A stretch of 64,000 nt of DNA. Origin: Gracilariopsis chorda (Eukaryota; Rhodophyta; Florideophyceae; Gracilariales; Gracilariaceae). The DNA is taken from assembly GCA_003194525.1 (NCBI GenBank), contig NBIV01000119.1, positions 62,001-126,000 on the forward strand, read 5' to 3'. Every line of letters begins with the position of its first letter. Positions within the stretch are counted from its first letter, which is position 1. The position numbers and the translations under genes are program-made. A model generated the notes under the pieces. That model ran no database searches. It worked only from the letters and a program-made list of their open reading frames with translations, and was not told the origin of the DNA. Below are positions 19,030 through 29,719 of the stretch, one piece after another.

Positions 19030-20522
19030 AGAGGGTACGTGTCCCTAACAGTCACGGCATTGAGCCGGCGGTAGTCGACACAGAATCTCCAGGTTCCGTC
19101 GGCCTTCAAAGCCAGTACAACTGGGGATGCCCAGTGTGATTGAGCGGGCTCAATCACAGCTGCGCTGAGCATCTTGTCTACTTGGGACTGCTCCTCTTCC
19201 CGAGCTTTCGGACCTGCCCTGTAAGGGGGTTGTGCAACCGGTCGCGCACCGGGGAATAAATCGATCCGGTGTTCCGTTGCATTAATCTCGCCAAGCGAGC
19301 CATCCCACATTGTGGTGAATTCCCGTAACATTGTACGGAGTTTGTCGCGGTGCGACTCTGGCACGTGGCTGAAGTCCAGCGCTTCAAGTTCTTTTTCCGG
19401 ATCAATCCGGTCGTTGCTCGATGGAGCATTGTCCTGGGGAACAGGTGTGGTTCGCAATTCCGAGTTACTCGGTATGTTCGACACTGGGGTAGCGGTTTCC
19501 TTCCCCTCCTTAGACTTGACGTCTTCGGACGGCGGGGCGAACTCCTCAGAAGAGGTGGTAACTCCGAGTACATCGGCGGCTGTCATCTTCGTTGGCAGCA
19601 TTCCCATAGGATGGGGGGTTACACTCCCAATTACTTGGTGTTTGACCAGATACTGGGGGTGTTTGCCAAGGTTGGCAACCAATATCCGGAAAGGAACATC
19701 CGGGGAAATGGAGACAATTCCATTAGCAAGCGCCAGCTGGGATTTCTCGTACAACGGGGCGAGGGGTTGTATAACCCGAAGACCGTGTTGACGGGAGTTT
19801 ACCTGCACCCAGACTTGGGACTCAGGTGGTATAGAAACCGAGGCAGCGACGCGGAGCTTGGTGGACTCGCGGGACGCGGGCGGTGGTTCCTGCGCAGCAG
19901 GGAGCGGAACTTGTTTCCGAGAGGACCGCTTTAGCGGGCGGCGAACAATCGGAACCGATGATCCGTCATCAAGTTCTACACGCCTGAGGCGGGGCCTGAT
20001 TGCGTCGACAAATCTGTCGCAGTAACCACATCCCAGTATGACTGGTGCTGCCAATGAACGGCAAACGATGAAGTCCAACTTCACCACAGAGGTACCAAGT
20101 CTCACGACGAGGTCCACTGTGCCCACCGTTTGTAACAGATTGTTGTTCGCATCCGAAATGTCGGGGACCGCGTCAGAGCGGATACGAGACCGCACAAGCG
20201 GGGGTAACAATGATTCCACAACAAAGTTGGGGCCTGCACCTGTATCCAGGACGGTGAGAAACCTCACCATAAACTGGGGGTCAAGGCCAAGGTCGGCATA
20301 GACCTTATAGTTGCGCTTGGCCAAGACCAAGACTCTACCGGGAATCCGAGGATTCTTACTCCGTATCCACGGGCGACGCAACACACCGAGCGAGGTGCGC
20401 AGAGTCCGCGTCAGCGGTGTCTTTCCTCGAGAGCACTTTCACCGGGGAGCGAGGCGAGGACGCCTCGGGCGCCAACAGCCTCTTGTCTGAGGACGCCTCT
20501 CCCAAAGGAGAGACTCCCTCAG
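19030..20522 (-). pseudogene. pol: gypsy-2 Pol part 1: protease and RT start
   Basis: It begins in the -1 frame at the gag stop with a GVSPLGEASS segment, like GVSPTGGASS in gypsy-1. A frame break near 20390 separates this from the open frame 18936-20384 (RRPWIRSKNPRIPGRVLV). That frame carries the retropepsin TVLDTGAGPNF and the start of RT (FCVDYRRLNAVTVRD). A second frame break near 19030 separates it from the remaining RT. Both breaks look like single-base changes by comparison with gypsy-1. Confidence 0.85.
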
Positions 20523-20534
20523 TTAGTTTTCCGC
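20497..20534 (-). promoter_or_regulatory. gypsy-2 gag-pol junction with 3' hairpin
   Basis: On the minus strand the gag frame ends GCG GAA AAC TAA. The site G GAA AAC is related to, but weaker than, the A AAA AAC of gypsy-1. A 6-bp hairpin CTCTCC-TTTG-GGAGAG (20497-20512) begins exactly 13 nt after the AAC codon, the same spacing as in gypsy-1, although the hairpin sequence differs. Confidence 0.6.
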
Positions 20535-22709
20535 CTTCGGCGGTGGGTTGGGTTCCTTGACAACGAGTGCTTCATCCCGTTGACGGGGGTTTCTATCTGC
20601 ATAAGTGGGGGTTGCAACGGATGGTTGCGTGATCTCCCGAATCGGGGTGTGTGAAGCTTGCCGCGCACGCGGGGTCTGTGGTAGGGCATGGGAAAAGTCC
20701 GTTTTAGCACGGAGATAGGAAGCCGTCGGGACGAAACGTTTCTCCTCTGGAGTGAGGGCCTCGTAGTTTGCCACCACCTTGGCCATATCCTTCAGTGAGC
20801 AGATACACTGAGGCGAGGAATGGCCATGGGCATAAAAAAGGTGGCAAATGAGAGCCAACACCGCGACAGGCGGATTATTATTCCGAGTATCGGAGAAGCG
20901 AACCGCAGGGCGGGTGTCAGTCCATCCAGGTTGTTGAAACCGGGATTGACCGTTTGAAAACGGGAGTCGTTGGGGTTGGACCCGACTATTACCACCGTAC
21001 AAAACGGGGTCTTCTGTTCCCGTATCACTGGTCAAATCACTGGTCATCTCCGTCGTTGACGGCAAATCACTGGTGGTTATCGACAAACCATCCCCCTGCA
21101 CTAAATGCATGGTATCAAATCCCTGTCCAGGGTTCCCATCCGCAGTGAGCGGGAGTGAGGAAGCTTTGCTTTCCAGCAAAAACGCTTTGGCAGATTTAGA
21201 CCGATTGTTCGGAGTTCTTGCACGGAGTGCATCCCCTTCCGCTCCAGCGTGTTGGACCAGCTCGAGATAGGTGATCCTCCGCTTGTCCTCCCGATAACGG
21301 GTAACTAAACTCCGGACTGCCGGGTCAAGACCATCGATGAACATGGTACTGCGCTCCCCAGCGGGGTATACCTTACCACATCTGTGAAAAGCCTTGTTAA
21401 GGCGCACCGAGTAATCGGTCTCGGTCTCTCCAGCACGCTGGCGTGTATCTCGCAAAGCAAGGATAGCCTGCTGAATAGCGGTGTTTGTGGCGTAGGAGCA
21501 CAGAAGATACTGCACAGCCTCCGGCCAGCAAGTAACCCCTCCCTCGGAGGCACGAGAAGATCCTCTGACAGAGTTGTATTGGTTCTCTGCCACTCCCCGT
21601 AAGAAATACGGTAAAGCCAAATAGGCTTGTCCCTCATTCATACCAAGGATATCTGCCCCCGCTACAAAGCGGGATAGGAAATCCAGTACTAGGACCAGGT
21701 CCTCTCCAGTAAAATACTGGTTGCGGAGCAAGAGCTGCATTCGCTTAATGCATTCTCGCACCTTTCCCGTACCACGGGGCGTACGGCCAAGTGACGAATC
21801 TTCGAGCCGGTAGTACCGGTATGATAAAAGCTTCCGGTAATCCGGGTTTGTCAGTTTCAATTCCCGTAGACTGGGGTGTCTCCTCCCCTTCTGGCGGGTT
21901 CGGATCACACGTTCGGTGGCCGATGACCGCTTCGAGCGGGAGGAGTAGCCTCGCTTCTCGTCCTCCGAGTCGGAGTCCGAGGAGCTCGAGCTAACCGAAT
22001 GGTTGCGGGATGAGTCCGACGATGTCGAAGAATCAGAGTCCGAATATGTTCGGTGGTGTTTCCGTTGATGACGGCGTTTCTTCTTCCCAGCAAGCTGGTC
22101 GTTGTGCGATGCCTCGTTTACTGGATCATCCGGGGATGGTTTGTCCATGAGGACGAACTGCTCCAGCGTCTCCAGGCGGGCACCAACCCGATCAAATCGG
22201 GCTTCAACTCCTTCGATGAAGGTGGCGGATTGTCCCAAACTCTCCAACTCGAAGTTGACGTCAGACCGTAAAATACGGAGTTCCTCGGCAACCTCCTTTA
22301 CGGGCGTTGCCAAGACCACCTCTTGGAGGAATTTTAGTTCCTCTACAAGGGTGTCATGGGCGGTCCACAGAGCGCGGACCTGGGATTCCAGGGAAGTCCC
22401 CTGGGGGGTGTTATCGCCCGTTCCACCGGGGCTTGAAGCCGCGACAGCGGGAGCAGGCCAGGGTGCCTGGGGCACTGCAGCAACAGCCGGAGTCGATGCT
22501 GCATTCCCCTGCGGGGGTGAAAACGAGGGCAAAAGGAGGTTCCGGGGTTCCCGGTCGGGGGTATCATTCCGCAATGAAGCGGCGCCAGCACGGCTGGGAC
22601 TTGTCCGTATAGGGATACGGGGTACAAACCGAACTTTGGAAGTGTCCGCGTTGTCGCAGGAGCGACTACGTGTCACCACTGGCTCAGCATCGAAGGGATT
22701 TCTCGACAT
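20523..22709 (-). CDS. gag: gypsy-2 Gag (728 codons)
   Basis: An uninterrupted Gag starting MSRNPFDAEPVVTRS. It has Pro/Ala-rich and coiled N-terminal regions, a Ser/Asp-rich run followed by basic residues, and a capsid-like core with QAYLALPYFLRGVA and GVTCWPEAVQYLLCSYA that aligns closely with gypsy-1 Gag. Near the C-terminus, CHLFYAHGHSSPQC resembles a CCHC zinc knuckle whose second Cys has become Phe. Pol is in the -1 frame. By eye the two Gags are clearly homologous, but the LTRs of the two elements are not. Confidence 0.88.
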   Translation of the reverse strand: MSRNPFDAEPVVTRSRSCDNADTSKVRFVPRIPIRTSPSRAGAASLRNDTPDREPRNLLLPSFSPPQGNAASTPAVAAVPQAPWPAPAVAASSPGGTGDNTPQGTSLESQVRALWTAHDTLVEELKFLQEVVLATPVKEVAEELRILRSDVNFELESLGQSATFIEGVEARFDRVGARLETLEQFVLMDKPSPDDPVNEASHNDQLAGKKKRRHQRKHHRTYSDSDSSTSSDSSRNHSVSSSSSDSDSEDEKRGYSSRSKRSSATERVIRTRQKGRRHPSLRELKLTNPDYRKLLSYRYYRLEDSSLGRTPRGTGKVRECIKRMQLLLRNQYFTGEDLVLVLDFLSRFVAGADILGMNEGQAYLALPYFLRGVAENQYNSVRGSSRASEGGVTCWPEAVQYLLCSYATNTAIQQAILALRDTRQRAGETETDYSVRLNKAFHRCGKVYPAGERSTMFIDGLDPAVRSLVTRYREDKRRITYLELVQHAGAEGDALRARTPNNRSKSAKAFLLESKASSLPLTADGNPGQGFDTMHLVQGDGLSITTSDLPSTTEMTSDLTSDTGTEDPVLYGGNSRVQPQRLPFSNGQSRFQQPGWTDTRPAVRFSDTRNNNPPVAVLALICHLFYAHGHSSPQCICSLKDMAKVVANYEALTPEEKRFVPTASYLRAKTDFSHALPQTPRARQASHTPIREITQPSVATPTYADRNPRQRDEALVVKEPNPPPKAEN

Positions 22710-22797
22710 GAGAAAATACCGTTACGACGGGAAACGATCACGGAACTTCCGGTGAATGAAAACAAACCTCGTAAGAGGGAAAACAAAAACCGATCCT

Positions 22798-22811
22798 AGG
22801 TCAGGAGACCA
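22798..22811 (-). promoter_or_regulatory. gypsy-2 primer-binding site candidate
   Basis: TGGTCTCCTGACCT on the minus strand begins 3 bases inside the 5' LTR. It differs from the gypsy-1 site by one base. Confidence 0.65.
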
Positions 22812-22814
22812 CTT

Positions 22815-23640
22815 TGTGGTGCAACGCCCCAAAGGGGAGAAACACCGAAAGACGTTCGGGATCTTTCCTCCGTGGAGGTGAGCCCAGCTGGGTAGAGCCC
22901 CTCTAGGGGTGGCACGGCGGAGTCGGTTTGTAAGACCGAGGCCACCCTTCGCGACTAGCCCAAGAGGGTTAAGGACAAGAATCGGTATCCACGAGAGCGA
23001 GAATGCGTCCTCGCCAGAGGTAGGTTTCCACGTAAGTGGGGGTGTGTGAGCGGATGCGCACACGAGAGGCGCGGATAGCGGGAGGTGCTACCCTAAAAAG
23101 GGGAAAAAGGAAGGGCGAAGAGGAGGAAGAGAGGACGAAGTGAGTCGCAAGAGCGACGGGGGCGAACGGCGATGCTGGTAACAATATCACTATACAGGGC
23201 GAAACAACAATGCAATTGGAATAATATGACTCCCAGTGATGGGTCTGTTTACATGTGCAAGGGGGTTAGATGTCCCGTGGGTCACGGCGTTTCCCTCCAA
23301 GGAGGAGTAGAGCACGCGCGCAAGCGGTAACAACTAGAGCCAATTCCCCAGGTTGGGGTCCCTTGTTGGGGAAGGTTTACAGGTGCGACGGCAGTGCGCC
23401 GTCGCACTAAGTACTAGCTTCCCGGAAATGGGTGTGAAAATAATAAATAAAATCAACTAAAATACTCAACATTTCGTGGCAACATCCACTACTGTGGCCT
23501 ACCGCCAATTGACCCAAAGCCGTGTCCCAAGTGTCCATATCCACCATTGTGGGGTGTAGTTCATATACACACTACACAACCGATAATATCGGGAAAACAA
23601 TCAAGTACCAGGAATCCCTCCCTGAGGGGGTTGCACTTCA
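22815..23640 (-). repeat. gypsy-2 5' LTR (826 bp)
   Basis: On the plus strand it runs TGTGGTGCAACGCC...GGGTTGCACTTCA and is followed by TSD TGTCC (23641-23645). A third copy of the family, in the opposite orientation, is at 63181-64000. Confidence 0.95.
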
Positions 23641-23645
23641 TGTCC

Positions 23646-25671
23646 TGTATAAAAAAGGAACCCTCAATACCCAAGCGGATGCTCTATCCCGTCTGGGAAC
23701 AAATGCGGAACCAGAGCCGACCACGGATTTGGACATACCATGCTTTATGGTTGAAGACTTGGATGATGGAGCCGATATCCTTACGGATGATATATGTGAC
23801 GACATTCTCGTCACGAGAGAGATGAAACCGCCTACTGGTTCTTTTATACCCATTACTCCCGAGGAGTTGATACGTGAACAGCAGACTGACCCGTTTTGCA
23901 CTCAGATTCGCGCTCGCGTCAATGGAGGATGTCAGATACCGTTTTCGATTAACGATCAAGGCTACCTTGTCAGGTTTGTTAACTCGAGCCCACAGATTGT
24001 GGTGCCTCATTTGCTACAGCTGCGAGTTCTTCATTTGTCACATTAGGTGAAGATTGGCACCCATCCTGGTGGAAGGAAACTGTATCTCACACTGAGAAAC
24101 GACTTCTACTGGCCCGGTATGGCCTTCGACTGCTATGCGGTTCGTCGTTCCTGTACAGGATGTGCAGAGAATGACGTCAAACTGCGCAAGTACTCGAAAG
24201 AGTTAACGCTTTTCCCGGCCAGGGCTCCCTTGGAATTTGTTGCAATCGATCTCCTCAGAGAACTGATAAGAACTCCCAGTGGGAACCGATACCTATTGGT
24301 AATAAACGACCGGTTCTCTAAATTGGTCCGAACAGTTCCGCTTAAACGGATACGGCCAGCGTGTTGGCGCAAGCCTTTGTCACCAACTGGGTCTTCCTTT
24401 ACGGACCACCGGTTCAGTTACTTTCCGATAACGGATCTCAATTCACGTCGAAGTTCTTTCAGGACGTCTGTCGTATCCTGGATATCAGGAATCTTTTTGT
24501 AACAACCTACCACCCTCAGGGTAATGGACAGGTAGAGAGGTTTAACCGGACGATGCTTAACACATTACGGTCTTACATTGCGGATCACCCCAAGGACTGG
24601 GACTTTTACACGGACGCAATAACATATGCGTACAATACCCAAGTACACAGGGTTACATCCTTATCACCATTCGAACTGGTACTGTCTCGGATACCGCGTC
24701 CGGTGTCTATCGAGTCACAGCCAATACTGGCTACGTACCCCTCACCGGGTCTGCATCGCGATGCCTGGAAAGGATGGTTAACGAAGATGGTTCCGGTTGC
24801 ACGGAAAGCTATGGCGAAAGCCCAAAACGCTTACGAGCGTAACTTCGACAGCAAACTGCGTAGAACTTTACCGGAATTGCGGTCGAATGAGTTCGTGTTC
24901 CTTCGAAAGAAATATTACAATCCTCAAAAGGAACCTCGCCACAAGCTTTTTCCAATCGTAGACGGACCCTATCGGGTGATATCAGTCGAGAAAGACACTG
25001 TCGTGTTGGACATTAACTCCCAGCACAAGAAGATATCACGCTACCACGTTACTCGGGCCCCCAATCCAAATCTGGAAGTATTGAGCTCACCGACGACCCT
25101 TCCAGCGGGTGCTGACACGGTTGACCAGCCATGTGGTAATGAACAGCCGCGTCCGGCAATTATTCCGCATCCGGATCGAGGGTTAACCGATCTACAACCC
25201 CCCACTTCCAGTAATGGAAACGCTGACCCGCTATACCCCGAACGAGCTCGGCAAATAGACTCTCAGAGATTTATACCCCCACAGGAGGCTGTTAGCAGCC
25301 CCATGGCTCCGCGTAAGGAGGGGGAGGGGAATACCGTTTCGGTTTTGGCATCGCCTGCTGCAACCACGAATGGTAATGCTCCTCCTGAAGAGACAGTTGT
25401 CCCGACTGGGAGGTCGTTGCAAAGTCGTGCATCAAGCGATGGCACCGCGCAGCCGGTTAGGAACAACGTCAGAAAACAGAAACACAGTCCTGCAAAGGAT
25501 GATGAAAAGAAAAACGAAACGAACCAACCTGCTACCCTGCCAAGTGAGGCTCCTCGCAATAGCAGTCAGGATGCCGCATCACCAAAGACTGTTTCCAAAG
25601 ACCCGAATCGGGTGGTATCTGCCCACCCGCACGCGGGAGAACTCGCTGGCGAAGAGAGGGATCCAACTTAG
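23646..25671 (+). pseudogene. pol: gypsy-1 Pol part 2: RNase H end, integrase
   Basis: Pol resumes with LYKKGTLNTQADALSRLG directly after the gypsy-2 TSD. The frame is closed by TAG at 24044-24046, where gypsy-2 has the Tyr of HLSHYA. It continues with the integrase zinc finger (HPGGRKLY, CTGCAEN) and shifts frame near 24350. The catalytic residues are visible in FVAIDLL, LLSDNGSQF and NGQVERFNRTML, and a GPY module in IVDGPYRVIS. A low-complexity Pro/Ser-rich tail ends at TAG 25669-25671. The same frame continues with several stops towards the chromodomain. Confidence 0.88.
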
Positions 25672-26106
25672 AGCGACGTCTGGAACTGGGAGTGAGAATA
25701 CTCCGAAGGAGATACGACACCATGATTGGTCGAGAATGGGCCGTGAAGAACCCATGAGGTGCGCATTACGTCATAAGGCCGTGGCGTGAACTCACGTTTG
25801 CGAAATGGATGGCACTCCGTGGCTCCCCTTTGGGAACGGGCTACCCTAGTCGGGCGCGTGCCGAACGTGTGGCGCGTATGCGAACCTTCCGGCCAATCGG
25901 ATTTTTGGAAAATTCCTCGTGGACAGGCGATCCGCCGCCCTGGTTCAGGGAGTGCCAGAAAGGGTGCACCACCGTCAGAACGGTCTTCCCGCCAATCTGG
26001 TTCATCGCATGAATTGCTGAAGCTACCGTTCATTGGTTTGGACCCCGTCACGGAAAAGACAATGCTCCCTGGACTCAGGAGAGTGAGACGTTTCGAATGA
26101 ACCCAC

Positions 26107-26508
26107 TTGGGTGAAGTTTGCGGTCTGCTGACGGAAATTACGCCTTCTCCGTCACGACGGACGCTACAGTATCACCGTGGTGAACGACGTACTTCCGAGA
26201 CCGGAACCTTGCCGCCAGGCATTTCGAAACTAACCACAGTGGTTCTCGCTCAACTCCCGTCGATAGGGATGGCACAGGAACGTTCCAAATTGGATGTGTA
26301 CCACATGGAGTTCATGGTCGAACGCATTGTGCGTCATGAAGTTACCCCGGAGGATGAGTGGTTTTATCAAGTCCGTTGGTACGGATACTCCCCCGAGGAG
26401 GATACGTTAGAGCCAGCCAAACACCTACCTAGGTCTAAGATCATATCATATCACCGAAAGGTACGGTTGGCTCTCCCTCCAAATCTGGATGATGCATTAG
26501 TAGGCTAG
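26107..26508 (+). CDS. gypsy-1 chromodomain-encoding ORF
   Basis: Residues about 70-125 form a chromodomain: FMVERIVRHEVTPEDEWFYQ, VRWYGYSPEEDTLEP and the closing helix around HLPRSKIISYHRK, with the aromatic positions present. In chromoviral Ty3 elements this domain sits at the integrase C-terminus and guides insertion to marked chromatin. Here it is in the same frame as integrase but separated by stops between 25671 and 26107; the open stretch 25786-26100 lies between. Whether it was once fused to Pol or is a separate product cannot be settled. Gypsy-2 shows no equivalent. Confidence 0.85.
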   Translation: MGEVCGLLTEITPSPSRRTLQYHRGERRTSETGTLPPGISKLTTVVLAQLPSIGMAQERSKLDVYHMEFMVERIVRHEVTPEDEWFYQVRWYGYSPEEDTLEPAKHLPRSKIISYHRKVRLALPPNLDDALVG

Positions 26509-26603
26509 TCCGAATCCGGAATTGCTACATGACCACGCTGGTCGTTCTTGGGCAAAGTCTCACGAGTGTGACCCATATTGGAAGAGGATACAATAGGGGA
26601 TGT

Positions 26604-26690
26604 ACCGGAAACGGTTCAGAATAATAAACCGGAAACGGTTACGAAGTACAATACCGGGAACGGTTTAGAAGGATCATACCGGAAACGGTT
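26604..26690. repeat. Four-copy 13-bp palindrome array in gypsy-1
   Basis: ACCGGAAACGGTT, or the one-base variant ACCGGGAACGGTT, occurs at 26604-26616, 26628-26640, 26653-26665 and 26678-26690, starting every 24-25 bases. Each copy is a palindrome (AACCG/CGGTT type) around a short centre. The array lies between the stop of the chromodomain ORF (26508) and the end of the antisense ORF (26871). The rest of 26509-26870 is AG-rich and shows no gene. Confidence 0.85.
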
Positions 26691-26870
26691 ATAGAAGCAA
26701 GGAAACTGAAGAAATTGGATCCTGGGAAAGGAAGAATGAAGTGAAGAAGAAGATCTCAGAAGAGAACAAAATGAATTGAAGAAGTGACACTAGCTGGTTT
26801 ACTGTGTCACAAGCCTGTTCTAAGGCTACCTAACCACCGCAATGGAGGGATGGTCACTCCCATCAGTGGG

Positions 26871-28705
26871 TCAACCACCCGTACTGGGTCTGGCTCCTGA
26901 TGAGGCTCCCGCTGCGCTGGGCGGATTGTTTGACCCCACGCCGAAGTTGCTAGCAAAAGCCAGCATCTGGTCGACATCCGTCATCGCTGGAGGACGTGGC
27001 ACCCCGAACCTTTGCAAGGTCTGTCGAAGCGCCGCAGCGTGAGGCGTAACTCCCGGACCCGGGTGCGTGAGAACGTTCCATCCCGATGGAGCTTGAGGAC
27101 CTGCCGCAGGTGTTGTGTCGGCCCCGTTAACGTTAACTTCAGCGAGAGGTGCCGCCACAAGCGGATTGGATGACCCAGTGGGTGCTGAAGGCCCTTCCGT
27201 CACAGCCGGATCGTCCCAATCCACAGGGGGCTGATACTCGTCGTGCAAGACGAACCCTCGCGGGTGGCCGATGGGAACCGAAATCGGTTGGTTCAACATA
27301 CCCAAGGCATGGGCTTGAGAGACGACGACACCCTCCCAGGGGTCGTAATACACGAAGTTCCCAGCATCCCAGCTCTGGGATGTCTGCGACACGGTGAACG
27401 ATCCACGCCCGTGGCGTATCCTACCCCCTCGGGTTGATTAGTCCATGGGACCAACTCCCAGTTGATCTTATCGATGAGATCCACAATGGAAAGGGCTTCC
27501 TGGGCATTCGCCTCCGATCCCCATGGGACAGTCAAATCCAGGTGACGGATAACAGACCGAAGGAACGGTGGAATGTACCAAACTCGGCAATGCAGATACG
27601 CATCCAGAAGGAGATGTACCGCTACGCGGGCTGCCCACTCGGCTGCGACGAGGGACCAGTATCCAGACTGTGGATCGTTAACCAAGCGAGACGCTATGTA
27701 GTATATGCATGGGGGAACCTCGGCGTAACATCCACGGGGTACTTCAACTCTTGACCACCAAATTGGTAACGGAGAAAAGCAGGAGGTCCGCGTCTGGGAC
27801 CGGAGCCGTTCGGCTTCCACATTTGGATACGGAACTAGCAACCCGAAACGGGAACGTGCTTTTCGCTCATAGCGAACGACGCGCTCGAAGTCCCACTGCA
27901 CCGGTGAATGCGGTATGTATCAGAACTCTGCCCTAATCAGGGGACGACTCCACAGGAGCATATCACGCATAATGGTGAGTCCGGAACCTCGGAAGTTTCC
28001 TGCAGGGAAGGTCGACAACGCTTCTCCGTAAGAGACCTCACCGAGAGTTCGGTAATACGGTACGTCGTACTGGAACCCTGGAGGGATAGGGTGCTCGTTT
28101 CGAGTCCGGTTCACGCGCATGTACGCGAGGCGCGTCATCGATGCGCGAGCGGCATCCAAATTCTCTCCGCGGCGTCGGACAGTGTCTTGCGGATCAACCG
28201 CAATGCGGGCTTGCCAGTCGCTGGAATCCACAAGTGGGTGTGGAATCCCGCCTGGGAGCATGCCATCCTCGACGTAGGAATCGATCAGTTCGGTATCCCG
28301 CACCGCGGTAGGATGAAACCAAGGGGCTCGTGAGTAGATGAGTGGATCCAAACCTGGAGTTCTCGCTTCGATCGATCCCTTCGAAATCCACCCTCGCGGG
28401 CTTGCTGTTAGAAGCATCGCTTGTTCGGAATTCCACGTGACGGCTTCAATATCCAACTGTGGAACCGCAGAACCACTCGAACTCGGGAGAGAATTTGGGG
28501 GAAACCCGGACGCGTCGTCGGTCAGAGGCGCTTGTGAGGAAGAACTCCCCACAGGATTGGTATGGAAAGGCTGCATTCCTGGGACAGGAGATGTCGTATT
28601 CGAAGTATATGCGTCCGGATGCGGAAGATCCTCGGAAGACGAGGAAGATGTACTGCGCGTTGGCACAACCAGGGTGTCGGGAGTGCCCAAGTTGGGAGTC
28701 GGCAT
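26871..28705 (-). pseudogene. Antisense ORF of gypsy-1 (about 610 codons, one stop, one frameshift)
   Basis: This frame runs opposite to gypsy-1, from an ATG at 28703-28705 (60 bases inside the 3' LTR) to 26871. It is open to a TGA at 27920-27922, continues in the same frame to about 27400, and then needs a one-base shift into the frame ending at 26871. The N-terminus is Ser/Pro-rich and disordered-looking. The middle has YSRAPWFHPTAV, DSYVEDGMLPGG and GFQYDVPYYRTLGEVSYGE; the C-terminal third has FVYYDPWEGVVVSQAHALGM and a Pro/Ala-rich end. The APWFHP segment matches the antisense ORF of gypsy-2 (14478-14900). No known domain is recognised. Long length, position and a homologue in a second element argue against chance. 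Confidence 0.6.
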
Positions 28706-28751
28706 GTCTATACCCGTTCACTTCCCGCTTCGCGGTGTGGCTTCCTTGCTT

Positions 28752-28764
28752 AAGGAGGGGGAGA
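28752..28764 (+). promoter_or_regulatory. gypsy-1 polypurine tract
   Basis: AAGGAGGGGGAGA directly precedes the 3' LTR. Confidence 0.8.
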
Positions 28765-29714
28765 TGTGGAGCAACGCTTTCGCGTTAGTGAGGAAGGACT
28801 CCCATTCATGGGAAATTTCCGTGACCGGAGTGATGTAATACCCCAGTTATGAAATTGATCCCTCTCGGGACGTGGCAAAAGCACCTGAGTGCAATGGCAA
28901 ACCTGGACAGGTGGCATAGTTTACCTCTGGTGACAGATGGTACGGTTCCAATTTTGGATGGTTAATTTAACGGTTGGCACAACTTGTGGCCCAGATAGTG
29001 GGAACTCTACGTGTGTGGACCTCGAGAGGTGTGCACCAAATTAGTTAATTAGTTCAGTTTATTGTCGTGAAACCTACTTAGATAATGGCGGCTCCGCCGT
29101 CAGCTTCACCAGTAAATGGCAACCTTGGTTCTCGTTCGAGAAATACTCTTTGCATAGGAAGGCTCTGGTACGATAGGCCATCGTAGGGATTACGACTCCT
29201 TGCGGAGAGTATCCACGAGTGGATTCCGTCTACTATCCCCTTGGGAACACTCAGGCGTCACTACTGTTACAGTATCACCGTGTTCGGTATTGTTATCTAT
29301 TCCACTGTCAGTCTTGGACTCCGCCCCGTATCGGGTTCATTCTCGTGGTGTGTATCGCCACTCTCCTTTGGGAAACACCCATACCACCTGTGTGGATTCG
29401 CTCCCGTCTCCGTGTCTGTTGCCGCTGTGTGCACGCCCCGTCGCCACTTCACGTCGTGTTTCTCTTCCCTTTTAGGGCCCCCTTTCTCCTTCGCAGGATC
29501 CCCCGCTCAACACTCTCGTGTGATCCACTCCTAGAGACACACCCCATTTTCTGGGCCATTCCCGAACCTTTGGAGGTATAGCCAGAACCACTTTGGTCTT
29601 ACACGCCAACTCGTACGTGGCGCAGAGGGCTCACCACTGAGACACCATCCCCAAAGGGAGCGAGGTCTCGAACACCTTGAAGGTGCATCTCCCGTCACCG
29701 GGTTTTGCTCTACA
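28765..29714 (+). repeat. gypsy-1 3' LTR (950 bp)
   Basis: It matches 7833-8782 gap-free with about 10 substitutions (about 99 percent identity) and is followed by TSD ATATC (29715-29719). Confidence 0.93.
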
Positions 29715-29719
29715 ATATC

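Larger units (their letters stand above)
13488..23640 (-). mobile_element. gypsy-2: complete Ty3/gypsy element inside gypsy-1 pol
   Basis: It is 10,153 bp with two 826-bp LTRs (5' LTR at 22815-23640 and 3' LTR at 13488-14313, on the minus strand) and TSD TGTCC at 13483-13487 and 23641-23645. It contains gag, pol with an uninterrupted integrase, and an antisense ORF near the 3' LTR. The insertion point lies between the Val and Leu codons of gypsy-1 RNase H, and the flanking frame joins exactly. The LTRs differ at about 31 positions. Two frameshifts in pol make it non-autonomous. Confidence 0.95.
7833..29714 (+). mobile_element. gypsy-1: Ty3/gypsy chromovirus-like element, split by gypsy-2
   Basis: Two 950-bp LTRs (7833-8782 and 28765-29714) are flanked by TSD ATATC at 7828-7832 and 29715-29719. 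Between them are a primer-binding site, gag, pol (protease, RT, RNase H, integrase), a chromodomain ORF, an antisense ORF and a polypurine tract. Without gypsy-2 it is about 11.7 kb. The LTRs differ at about 10 positions. Pol has a stop codon, a frameshift and the 10.15-kb insertion, so it is not functional. Confidence 0.93.

Noticed and set aside
26604..26690. CRISPR-like array
   Set aside because: Repeats are only 13 bp with 11-12 base spacers, inside a eukaryotic retrotransposon. They are palindromes of a regulatory kind.
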